Positions 16,376-23,949 of a stretch of 64,000 bases of DNA are shown one piece after another. The stretch's first letter is position 1, and each line of letters starts with the position of its first letter. Under the pieces are notes generated by a model. It saw nothing but the letters and a program-made list of their open reading frames with translations, made no database searches and was not told the origin of the DNA. Both the position numbers and the translations under genes were made by a program. The DNA comes from Texcoconibacillus texcoconensis (GTDB lineage Bacteria > Bacillota > Bacilli > Bacillales > Salisediminibacteriaceae). Location of the stretch: positions 62,001 through 126,000 of the forward strand of contig NZ_JACHHB010000006.1 of assembly GCF_014202575.1 (NCBI RefSeq), given 5' to 3'.

Positions 16376-17275
16376 TTATTCGTCGATATCTAACCATTCG
16401 TCGACTTGGTCACGGTTTTCATCAATCCATTTTTGTGCAGCTTCGTCTGGTTCCATTTCATTTTCCGCAATATCGAGCATGACTTCATTCATATCCTCTG
16501 GCTCCCAATAAAATTGATCGAGGATTTGGTAAGCATGTGGATGATCTTCTTTAAGTCCTTCACGAACGATTGTACGGATCTCTTCTTCTTCTTCATAAAT
16601 ACCTAGTGGGTCATCTAAGAATTCGATATCATACGTATTAAATTTCCAATGAGGCTGCCAACCAGTAACAACGACAGGTTCTTCATTTTCAATCGCTGTA
16701 TCTAAGTATGCTGTCATCGCAGCGTCAGAACTCGTCGTAACACTGATATCGAGGTTGTATTCTTCAACTACCTCTTCTGTTGACAACATAATCCCTGCTC
16801 CGGCATCGATGCCAGTAATTTCACCGACGACATCCGGTGTCAAGTCTTCGATACTATCGATGTTCATATAATTAGGAGCGGCTAATCCTGTTCGGTTCCC
16901 TTCTAAGTTCGCGCCGAGGTCAACGACGTCATCTCCGTACTCTTCATATTCTGCTTCCATATCGGAAGGTAACCACGCGCCGACGAATCCGTCAGCTCCT
17001 CCGCTTGCTACACTTGCCCACATCGGTGCTTGTTCAACAACGGTTAAAGTCACGTCATATCCTGCTTCTGCTAACACTTTTCCAATAACATTTGTTGAAG
17101 CCAGTTCAGATTCCCAAGCGACATATGTAAGCTCAATTTCTGCTCCATTTGGCTCATAAATCTCTGATGCATCAGCTTCACTTGAGGTATCCTCCTCACC
17201 ACCACAAGCTGTTAGTAGTAATGCAGTTATTGATAAAGGAAGCAACGCCTTTTTTCCATAATGACGATATAACAT
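16376..17275 (-). CDS. Glycine betaine/choline-type ABC transporter substrate-binding lipoprotein (OpuAC family)
   Basis: Lipoprotein that binds a quaternary ammonium osmoprotectant outside the membrane. 299 aa: signal peptide with lipobox LTAC near residue 24, then an acidic OpuAC domain. Tryptophans typical of the aromatic ligand cage are visible (TYVAWESE, APMWASV, GAWLPSD, GWQPHWKF). The third ATG of an ATG-ATG-ATG run (17275) is chosen because GAGGAGG ends six bases before it. No permease or ATPase gene lies nearby, so it must work with a transporter encoded elsewhere. It stands beside gbsR, gbsA and gbsB, which points to choline or betaine; the exact ligand is inferred. Confidence 0.88.
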   Translation of the reverse strand: MLYRHYGKKALLPLSITALLLTACGGEEDTSSEADASEIYEPNGAEIELTYVAWESELASTNVIGKVLAEAGYDVTLTVVEQAPMWASVASGGADGFVGAWLPSDMEAEYEEYGDDVVDLGANLEGNRTGLAAPNYMNIDSIEDLTPDVVGEITGIDAGAGIMLSTEEVVEEYNLDISVTTSSDAAMTAYLDTAIENEEPVVVTGWQPHWKFNTYDIEFLDDPLGIYEEEEEIRTIVREGLKEDHPHAYQILDQFYWEPEDMNEVMLDIAENEMEPDEAAQKWIDENRDQVDEWLDIDE

Positions 17276-17396
17276 CATCATCCTCCTCATTCCATGTGAT
17301 TTAAATCTGAATGTTGACAATATTCCAAATATTACACTTTGCACACGCCACCCTTATATGTTAACCAAGGGGGACGTTTGCTTTCGACGTAAAGGT

Positions 17397-17984
17397 TTAC
17401 GTATCGCCTTCATTCATTTCTTTTTCTTCTTTTGTTGGTGGATGGAAAGGGATCATTTCAAAAATTTCTCCACTTTTAACCATAGCAGCTAATCGTTGTA
17501 ACCAATAGTAATATGGTTTGGAATCTTCAAGAACTTGATAGACCTCTTCGGCATCTTCTTTAAGGTGCGAAGAGATAGATTCCGATGCGATAACCTCAGA
17601 CAATTGTTCTTGTGCATGACGGATCGCTTCTAAATTTAAATTGACTTCCCGTTCCCATTTATCACTAAAGAAGTTCGAGAAAAAACGGAAGAAATCACGT
17701 TCGGCGATGTACGTATGTTTACGCTGTCCTCGTCGGAACGTTTTTTTGACGACGTTGAAATCTTGTAACTTTTTTACCCCAGTGCTCATACTCGGTTTAC
17801 TCATACCGAGTTTATCGCGCATTTCATCTAACGTCATGTCGCCTTCAAAGTACATTGTTCCATACAGCGTACCAGCACTTCTTGTCACACCGTACAGATC
17901 CATTGTTTCTGCTAAAGAATCAACAACTAAGTCTTTAGCATTCTCTATTGAACCTTTAGCGTCTTCGTCTCGAAATTCGGCCAA
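17397..17984 (-). CDS. gbsR: GbsR-type repressor of betaine synthesis
   Basis: MarR-like winged-helix regulator that in B. subtilis represses the gbsAB operon and releases DNA on binding choline. 195 aa: DNA-binding domain about 45-105 (LYGTMYFEGDMTLDEMRDKL, GMSKPSMSTGVKKLQ, then the wing RRGQRKHTYIAERDF) and a helical C-terminal part with aromatic residues (KPYYYWLQRLAAMV) that may form the ligand pocket. Start is TTG 17984 with a perfect AAAGGAGGT about eight bases before it. It is divergent from gbsA, so the shared 295-base gap should contain the operator. Confidence 0.92.
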   Translation of the reverse strand: MAEFRDEDAKGSIENAKDLVVDSLAETMDLYGVTRSAGTLYGTMYFEGDMTLDEMRDKLGMSKPSMSTGVKKLQDFNVVKKTFRRGQRKHTYIAERDFFRFFSNFFSDKWEREVNLNLEAIRHAQEQLSEVIASESISSHLKEDAEEVYQVLEDSKPYYYWLQRLAAMVKSGEIFEMIPFHPPTKEEKEMNEGDT

Positions 17985-18066
17985 TCATCAGACCTCCTTT
18001 CGTATTAAGTTTGTTAAAAATTTTGTTTACGTTGTTCATGTTACTAATAAATCTCCATTTGTAAAG

Positions 18067-18083
18067 TGTAAAAAATTTTTACA
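18067..18083. promoter_or_regulatory. Candidate GbsR operator (perfect palindrome)
   Basis: TGTAAAAA and TTTTTACA flank a single A, inside a wider TTGTAAA/TTTACAA inverted repeat. It lies in the gbsR-gbsA divergent region. The surrounding DNA is very AT-rich, so chance palindromes are possible; assignment to GbsR rests on position. Confidence 0.4.
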
Positions 18084-18279
18084 AGCTTGTCCAACCCTTG
18101 TCATATCAATATTGAAAAGTTTATACAAAAAATTTTAAACGGATTAAATATTTACAAAATAAAAAACGGATGCTAAATTTAAACTTGTTAAAAACGTTAA
18201 ATTATTTCTTAACAAAATTAACAAAACATAAAAACGAGCTTTTCGTTTTCATTGTTTCATCTTATAAGGAGGGGAACAT

Positions 18280-19755
18280 ATGGTACGACATCAACAAATG
18301 TACATTAACGGGGAATGGGTTGACGCACAATCAAAAGAAACGAGAGAAATTATCAATCCATACAATAAAGAGGTTATTGCAACAGCAGCAGAAGGTAATG
18401 AAAAAGATGCGCAGGCGGCGATCGAAGCAGCGAGAAAAGCGTTCGACGAAGGTGAATGGCCAAACACACCTGCGACAGAGCGTGGGGCGATTGTCAGAAA
18501 GGTTGCTGAGTTCATTGAACGAGATCGAGAAGAATTAGCCCAACTAGAATCTTTGGATACTGGTAAAACAGTAGAAGAAAGTCGCGGAGACATGGATGAT
18601 ATTGCAGGTGTGTTCCGTTACTATGCGGAACTTGCAGATAAAGATGGTGGAGAAATCATTAGTTCTCCAATCCCGAATTCGATTAGTAAAGTCGTTCACG
18701 AACCAGTTGGTGTATGCGGACAAATTACACCTTGGAACTATCCATTATTACAAGCATCTTGGAAACTAGCACCGGCTCTTGCGACAGGAAACACATTAAT
18801 TATTAAGTCGAGTGAAATTACACCACTAACTCACGTAAAAGTGTTCGAATTAATTGAAGAAGCAGGTGTACCTGCAGGGGTTGCGAACCTCGTACTTGGC
18901 GCAGGTAATACGGTAGGTGCAGAACTTTCGGAGAACACAGACGTTGATTTGATTTCCTTCACAGGTGGCATTGTTACTGGGAAGAAAATCATGCAAGCAG
19001 CAAGTGTTAATGTGAAGAAGTTAGCGCTTGAACTTGGTGGGAAAAACCCGAATGTTGTATTTGCGGATGCGGATTTCGAGACAGCTGTTGACCAAGCAAT
19101 GAATGCTGTATTCTTCCATGCAGGTCAAATTTGTTCCGCAGGTACGCGCTTAATCATAGAAGAAAGTATTCACGACAAGTTCATTGATGAATTAGTCAGT
19201 CGTGTGAAAAACATTAAGCTTGGTAGCGGGTTTGATGAAAGCACGCAAATGGGACCACTCATTTCTCAAGAACATTTAGATAAAGTAATGAATTATGTAG
19301 AAGCAGGCAAAAAAGAAGGCGTAACTGTTGCTGTAGGTGGCAAACGTCCAGAAGATCCAGAACTTCAAAATGGTTTCTTTTATGAACCAACAATCCTTAC
19401 AAACTGTACAACGGACATGACAGTCGTCCAAGATGAAGGGTTCGGTCCAGTCATTACAGTAGAGAAGTTTTCTACTGAAGAAGAAGCTGTTCAACTCGCA
19501 AATGACTCAATTTATGGACTAGCTGGTGGCGTATGGACAAATGATATCGCCAAAGCCGAACGTTGTTCAGCAAAAATGCGCATGGGAACAGTATGGATCA
19601 ATGAATTTAACCTATACTTCCCACACGCACCTTGGGGTGGATTCAAGCAGTCTGGTATCGGGCGTGAGCTTGGCCGCTTAGGGATTGAAGAATATACAGA
19701 AACAAAACATATTTTCCAAAACTTAAGCCCGGAACCAGTCGGTTGGTTTGGTTAA
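18280..19755 (+). CDS. gbsA: Betaine aldehyde dehydrogenase GbsA
   Basis: NAD-dependent oxidation of betaine aldehyde to the osmoprotectant glycine betaine in the cytoplasm. 491 aa, full length. Active-site residues are visible: the general base Glu251 in LELGGKNPN and the nucleophile Cys285 in GQICSAGTR; the PWNYPL and FTGG motifs of the NAD site are present. ATG 18280 follows AAGGAGGGG. First gene of gbsAB, divergent from gbsR. A strong hairpin separates it from gbsB. Confidence 0.96.
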   Translation: MVRHQQMYINGEWVDAQSKETREIINPYNKEVIATAAEGNEKDAQAAIEAARKAFDEGEWPNTPATERGAIVRKVAEFIERDREELAQLESLDTGKTVEESRGDMDDIAGVFRYYAELADKDGGEIISSPIPNSISKVVHEPVGVCGQITPWNYPLLQASWKLAPALATGNTLIIKSSEITPLTHVKVFELIEEAGVPAGVANLVLGAGNTVGAELSENTDVDLISFTGGIVTGKKIMQAASVNVKKLALELGGKNPNVVFADADFETAVDQAMNAVFFHAGQICSAGTRLIIEESIHDKFIDELVSRVKNIKLGSGFDESTQMGPLISQEHLDKVMNYVEAGKKEGVTVAVGGKRPEDPELQNGFFYEPTILTNCTTDMTVVQDEGFGPVITVEKFSTEEEAVQLANDSIYGLAGGVWTNDIAKAERCSAKMRMGTVWINEFNLYFPHAPWGGFKQSGIGRELGRLGIEEYTETKHIFQNLSPEPVGWFG

Positions 19756-19804
19756 AATAGATTCATAGATTTAAACGAACATATTATCGTTTGTTCATCC
19801 TTCG

Positions 19805-19851
19805 TGTCCTGCAGGCGAATCATTATTGGTATTGATCAGCCTGCAAGGACA
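19805..19851 (+). other. Intercistronic hairpin between gbsA and gbsB
   Basis: TGTCCTGCAGGC pairs with GCCTGCAAGGACA with one bulge; the inner ATCA/TGAT can extend it. No T run follows, so it is not a standard terminator. It may protect or process the gbsA 3' end. Confidence 0.7.
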
Positions 19852-19910
19852 TGAGTTGAAAATAAATATACTATAAAAATCATGTAAATAATGAAATGGA
19901 GGAATTATAA

Positions 19911-21119
19911 ATGGCTATGAATATGAAAGTAGAATCAATGTTAGGGTACCACACATTTGAGGTGCCAACTGCAATTAAACATGGTATTGGTGCGATCAAA
20001 CATTTAGGTGATGAAATTAAAGCACTAGGTTCAAATAAAGTATTGCTTGTTACAGACCCAGGGATCTACAATGCAGGGGTAACAAAGCCAGTTGAAGATA
20101 GTTTGAAGGAAGCAGGCGTTGAAGTTGTCGTGTTTAACAAAGTTGAACCAAACCCTCCTGTACGTTTAATCGGTGAAGGTTCCAAAGTATTTGAAGAAGA
20201 AGGATGTAACGGACTTGTTGCTGTAGGTGGCGGAAGCTCCATGGATACAGCGAAAGCGATTGGTGTAGAAGTAACACATGAAGGAACTGTTCTTGATTAT
20301 GAAGCAGCAGAAGGAAAAAAACCGCTTGAAAACCGTGTTCCGCCACTTGCAACAATTCCTACAACAGCTGGAACTGGTTCAGAAGTAACGCAGTGGGCTG
20401 TAATCACAGACGAAGAGCGTCAATTTAAGTTCAACACTGGTGGACCACTTATCGCTGCACATTTAACAATCATCGACCCTGAACTTCACGTGAGCATGCC
20501 TCCGCATGTTACAGCAATGACGGGTATAGACGCGATTGCTCACGCTGTTGAATGTTACACAATGAAGTTCGCTCAACCTGTAACAGACGCGGTAGCTCTA
20601 CTAGCACTTGAATATGCAGCAACATATATTCGCCGTGCATATGCAGATGGAACGGACTTAGAAGCACGTTACGGAATGGCACAATCGGCGATGCTCGCTG
20701 GTCTTTCCTACGGAAGTGAGTCAGCTGGTGCTGCACACGCGATGAGTCAAACACTTGGTGGAATTATCCCAGTTGCACACGGACAATGTGTAGCTGCAAT
20801 GATGGGACCAGTTATGGAGTACAACTGGAAAGGGGCACCTGAGCGTTTTGCACGCGTTGCAAAAGCATTCGGTATCGACACGTCTAACATGACGACTGAA
20901 GAAGCAGCAAAAGCTTCTGTTCGTTGGATGTATGACTTGGCTGAAGACCTTGATATTCCTACACTACAAGAGCAAGGTGTATCCGAGGATATGGTAGAAC
21001 GTCTATCTAAAGAAGCAATGGGAGATCCGCAAACAGAAGGGAACCCACGTGACCTTAACGTGAGTGACTATGAGTGGATTTACAAGCGCACGTTCAACCT
21101 TGTTCCACGAACTGTTTAA
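19911..21119 (+). CDS. gbsB: Choline dehydrogenase, type III iron alcohol dehydrogenase GbsB
   Basis: Oxidises choline to betaine aldehyde, the first step of betaine synthesis completed by GbsA. 402 aa, full length for iron-dependent alcohol dehydrogenases. Visible motifs: nucleotide-binding GGGSSMDTAKA, TAGTGSE, and metal-ligand histidines in DAIAHAVECY and the GAAHAMSQTLGG to PVAHGQ region. GGAGG lies nine bases before ATG. Ends 83 bases before a strong terminator. Confidence 0.95.
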   Translation: MAMNMKVESMLGYHTFEVPTAIKHGIGAIKHLGDEIKALGSNKVLLVTDPGIYNAGVTKPVEDSLKEAGVEVVVFNKVEPNPPVRLIGEGSKVFEEEGCNGLVAVGGGSSMDTAKAIGVEVTHEGTVLDYEAAEGKKPLENRVPPLATIPTTAGTGSEVTQWAVITDEERQFKFNTGGPLIAAHLTIIDPELHVSMPPHVTAMTGIDAIAHAVECYTMKFAQPVTDAVALLALEYAATYIRRAYADGTDLEARYGMAQSAMLAGLSYGSESAGAAHAMSQTLGGIIPVAHGQCVAAMMGPVMEYNWKGAPERFARVAKAFGIDTSNMTTEEAAKASVRWMYDLAEDLDIPTLQEQGVSEDMVERLSKEAMGDPQTEGNPRDLNVSDYEWIYKRTFNLVPRTV

Positions 21120-21202
21120 TAAAAACATGCCTTAAGTGAAAGTGAAATCCCCCTTTATTAAATAAATATATACGATGATCTTTATTTCATCTCCTGCAGA
21201 AG

Positions 21203-21257
21203 AGTTGGCTTAATGGAAGGCGCCTATGAGTGTCTTTCATGTAAGTCAACTTTTTTT
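21203..21257 (+). terminator. Terminator of the gbsAB operon
   Basis: AGTTGGCTTA pairs with TAAGTCAACT (one mismatch), extended by an inner ATGGAAG/CTTTCAT helix, followed by seven T. Confidence 0.85.
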
Positions 21258-21265
21258 GTGAGGTG

Positions 21266-21595
21266 TTATCTTAAAGGCGCGGCGGGAATCTTCCCTTCTA
21301 ATTTTCGGTTTATAAAAATAGGGTCTATTGTTATATTTGCACATTCATCATCTTGATTCGTCGTTTTAGCAATCAATGTTTGTAGTAATACTTCATCGGC
21401 ATTAATATTTTCGACGTGTTTATCAGCGAGGGTCAACTTTAAATCGTCGAGGGAACGAGCTAAAGTTTGACTATCTGCTTTGTTTTTCTCGATTTCTTCG
21501 ATAAGTGTATCCAAATCAGTCGTTTTGACCATCATTTTTTCAATATTTGCGAGTTTATGAACGATCACTTTCAACAAATCTATTTCAGATATCAT
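21266..21595 (-). CDS. Coiled-coil hypothetical protein downstream of ssb
   Basis: I do not recognise a family. 109 aa; residues 1-75 show heptad spacing of Leu/Ile (LLKVIVHKLANIEKMMVKTT, LDTLIEEIEKNKADSQTLAR, SLDDLKLTLADKHVE), so a dimeric coiled coil is likely. The C-terminal 35 residues look extended, with two acids and a Cys (TNQDDECANITIDP). ATG 21595 is eight bases after GGAGG; an upstream ATG lacks a ribosome site. It begins 52 bases after the ssb-like gene, so the two are probably co-transcribed. Confidence 0.65.
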   Translation of the reverse strand: MISEIDLLKVIVHKLANIEKMMVKTTDLDTLIEEIEKNKADSQTLARSLDDLKLTLADKHVENINADEVLLQTLIAKTTNQDDECANITIDPIFINRKLEGKIPAAPLR

Positions 21596-21647
21596 TTTTA
21601 TGACCTCCATTTTGGAATAAGTGAATTTGATAAGGTGAAGTTAGTCA

Positions 21648-22106
21648 TTATGAAGGATGATGGTTCGTTGGTGAAGGTAAGTTTGGTGGTGGCTGAGGAT
21701 GATCTTGCTCCATATTATCACCGGGACGATCCCGTTCTGAAAATGGAAACGAGTCATTTGAGGAAGATTCGTGTTTTTTGTTTGCAGGTTGCGTTTGGAT
21801 AAATTGGACGCTTTCCGCAATAATTTCTGTGACGTACACTCGCCGTTGTTCACTATTTTCATAACTGCGACTTTGGATACGACCGTTAACAGCGATGAGG
21901 GATCCTTGCTCACAATATTGTGATGTATTTTCTGCAGTTTTCCTCCAAGCTGTGCATGGAATAAAGTCTGTTGCGTATTCTCCGTTTTGGTTTCGAAATG
22001 ATCGCTTCACAGCAAGAGAAAAACGAGTAAGGGGGATGCCACTTTTGGTATAGTACATATCGGGATCGCGGACGAGTCTTCCAATCAATGTGATCTGATT
22101 CACCAT
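21648..22106 (-). CDS. ssbB: Single-stranded DNA-binding protein, SsbB-like
   Basis: OB-fold protein that coats single-stranded DNA. 152 aa: the OB fold fills 1-105 (QITLIGRLVRDPDMYYTKSG, FSLAVKRSF, TDFIPCTAWRKTAE, GSLIAVNGRIQSRSYEN, RRVYVTEIIAESV). The tail is Ser/Pro-rich (HPQPPPNLPSPTNHHPS) and lacks the acidic DDDLPF-type tip that general SSBs use to recruit partners. B. subtilis SsbB, used in transformation, also lacks that tip. ATG 22106 has AAAGGAGC before it. The SsbB rather than SsbA assignment is inferred from tail and context (no rpsF/rpsR neighbours). Confidence 0.85.
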   Translation of the reverse strand: MVNQITLIGRLVRDPDMYYTKSGIPLTRFSLAVKRSFRNQNGEYATDFIPCTAWRKTAENTSQYCEQGSLIAVNGRIQSRSYENSEQRRVYVTEIIAESVQFIQTQPANKKHESSSNDSFPFSERDRPGDNMEQDHPQPPPNLPSPTNHHPS

Positions 22107-22570
22107 GGTAATCGCTCCTTTAAATATAGTAGAAAACGTATCATGCATGAGAAAAGAAGGTTATCAAAAATACAAAGCATCCCCCCTTATAAGAATGATA
22201 TTTTGCTTGAACATTTAAAAAGAAATTATGGAAGTCTGGATGGAAGGTAAGTACATTCGTGAAGAAGAAAGAATCATGGTCGCTTTGAATATCGTTTTAT
22301 ATTGATTATTCGCAGCATCAACTCGTCTCGCATAAACGATCTCTATTAGGGGTGAAATGAAGAAGTGTCAAGTTGGGCGGGACGTACAAAGATATGTAAA
22401 TTAGGAGTGACCCAGAGGGTTTCTGAAAAATATCACACCTTGTGTTGTCACTACGAGCGCTTTAAAAAAGGATGAGCATGAAGAAGTAGAGGTGTGTAGG
22501 TTCTTAACTTGCTCAACAATTCACAAAACATCGCTAACTTATTATCTTTATGTGCAAGTGGTTCTCTATA

Positions 22571-22603
22571 TTGCACAACCTCTAGAAGATAGAGGTTGTG
22601 CAA
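22571..22603. repeat. Perfect 14-bp inverted repeat
   Basis: TTGCACAACCTCTA, loop GAAGA, exact complement. No T run on either side and no adjacent gene end. Confidence 0.9.
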
Positions 22604-22712
22604 TAAGTTACCCATCTTGACGAAGAAAATTATGTCAAAATGGCACAACAACAAAGGGGACTTTAATCTTTAATATAGAAGAAAAAGTTCCTAGCCAACC
22701 TTTGTTGTATGG

Positions 22713-22755
22713 AAGTTAAGTAAGATTCCTGAAGTTTAATCTTGAAGCTTAACTT
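22713..22755. repeat. Inverted repeat with two paired segments
   Basis: AAGTTAAG and AAGATT on the left pair with AATCTT and CTTAACTT on the right, separated by short unpaired bases. No T run follows. Confidence 0.65.
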
Positions 22756-22849
22756 TGATTTTATGTCAAGGAATATAAGAATTCAAGGATAATTTTCTAT
22801 TTCATATTTTATACAAAAAATGTTCAACCTTTATTCACAAGTTTTAGAT

Positions 22850-22875
22850 GTTTTCTTTCTATTAAATCTGGGAAT
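22850..22875 (+). promoter_or_regulatory. Candidate sigma-B (general stress) promoter of hpf
   Basis: GTTTTC at 22850-22855 and GGGAAT at 22870-22875 with a 14-base spacer resemble the sigma-B consensus GTTTAA, 12-14 bases, GGGTAT (four and five of six). B. subtilis hpf (yvyD) is known to have sigma-B and sigma-H promoters, which supports the call. Confidence 0.6.
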
Positions 22876-22942
22876 AATAGAATTAAAGTGAAAGGGGGAA
22901 TAAAAAATTACCTTTGCTATTACGTTCACTCGTCGATGTAAT

Positions 22943-22987
22943 ACGTTCATTTTTAGGTGAATTTCGACAGATTCGAACGTTTTTTTT
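22943..22987 (+). terminator. Terminator-like hairpin in the hpf leader
   Basis: ACGTTC and GAACGT (22943-22948, 22975-22980) are followed by seven T, then more T. It lies 79 bases before the hpf start, so it either stops upstream transcripts or attenuates hpf. The stem is only six bp with a long loop. Confidence 0.45.
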
Positions 22988-23065
22988 ATTTTTTTTCAAT
23001 TCTAGAAGGAATACTCATTGTCAGTGGAGAATATGTCTTACATAACCGAAAGGAGGAGTTTGCTC

Positions 23066-23629
23066 ATGAACTATAACATTCGTGGTGAAAACATTGAAAT
23101 AACTCCAGCACTAAGAGACTTTGTAGAAAAAAAGGTCGGGAAATTGGAAAGGTACTTTGATTCTACCCCTTCATCCGACGTTCACGTCAACATGTTTGTA
23201 ACGCCGAAGGAACATAAGGTTGAAGTGACAATACCGATGCCTAAATTACTCCTTCGAGCAGAAGAAAGTCATTCGGATATGTATGCTGCGATTGACCTTG
23301 TTATTGAAAAACTAGAGCGTCAAATCCGTAAACATAAAACGAAAGTAAATAAAAAGTTCCGTCAACAAGATAGTGTCAAATATATGTTCCGAAATGATTT
23401 GGAGCCGGTCTTACAAAACGGTGACACAGCAATAGAAGAGTCTGAAGATGAGATTGATATTGTCCGCACAAAGCGTTTTGATTTAAAGCCGATGGATGCG
23501 GAAGAAGCTGTCCTGCAAATGGATTTGCTTGGTCATAACTTCTTTGTATTTTCAAATGCTGTAAATGGTGAGACAAATGTTGTATATCGTCGAAATGATG
23601 GGAAATATGGCCTTATAGAGCCAGAGTAA
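23066..23629 (+). CDS. hpf: Long-form ribosome hibernation promoting factor HPF
   Basis: Binds the decoding region of 30S subunits and joins two ribosomes into inactive 100S dimers in stationary phase. 187 aa: N-terminal S30AE/YfiA domain (NYNIRGENIEITPALRDFVE to about 100), linker, and C-terminal dimerisation domain (RTKRFDLKPMDAEEAVLQMD, HNFFVFSNAVNGETNVVYRR). ATG 23066 is preceded by AAAGGAGGAG; an earlier ATG upstream has no ribosome site. A sigma-B-like promoter and a leader hairpin lie upstream; a terminator follows. Confidence 0.95.
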   Translation: MNYNIRGENIEITPALRDFVEKKVGKLERYFDSTPSSDVHVNMFVTPKEHKVEVTIPMPKLLLRAEESHSDMYAAIDLVIEKLERQIRKHKTKVNKKFRQQDSVKYMFRNDLEPVLQNGDTAIEESEDEIDIVRTKRFDLKPMDAEEAVLQMDLLGHNFFVFSNAVNGETNVVYRRNDGKYGLIEPE

Positions 23630-23701
23630 GAATTCGAAATAAATACTGAGGGGTTTGGGGTTTCCGTCAGGTTTAGAGCGAATAAATTAAAGAAGTAGTT
23701 G

Positions 23702-23732
23702 AAAAAAGTCGGACCTTTGTCCGGCTTTTTTT
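23702..23732 (+). terminator. Terminator of hpf
   Basis: AAAAAAGTCGGAC pairs with GTCCGGCTTTTTTT with one G-T pair; loop CTTT. Confidence 0.9.
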
Positions 23733-23949
23733 CAGCTTGGAAGGGTAAGCGCTGTTTGATTTTTTTAGTTGCCTATTTGCGCTTCCACCGCTTCCTTGTA
23801 AGGGACATAGGAAACTGATAAAATAAAGATTAAATGTCTATTCTGTATATGTTGTATCATATGTTTTCTGCTTAAAAAGCAGATAAAACGTCGTTTACAT
23901 ATAATAAAAAATATTTTTGAAACAAGAAACTGAAAAGGGAGCCATGTCC

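Larger units (their letters stand above)
22107..22849. other. Long noncoding gap upstream of hpf
   Basis: About 740 bases, AT-rich, with no convincing gene. A 67-codon minus-strand frame (22451-22654) has no ribosome site and overlaps a palindrome. Contains two inverted repeats listed separately. The boundary of the accessory block with the conserved hpf-secA backbone falls here. Confidence 0.6.

Noticed and set aside
22451-22654. 67-residue minus-strand ORF
   Set aside because: No ribosome site, unusual composition, and it overlaps a perfect palindrome.
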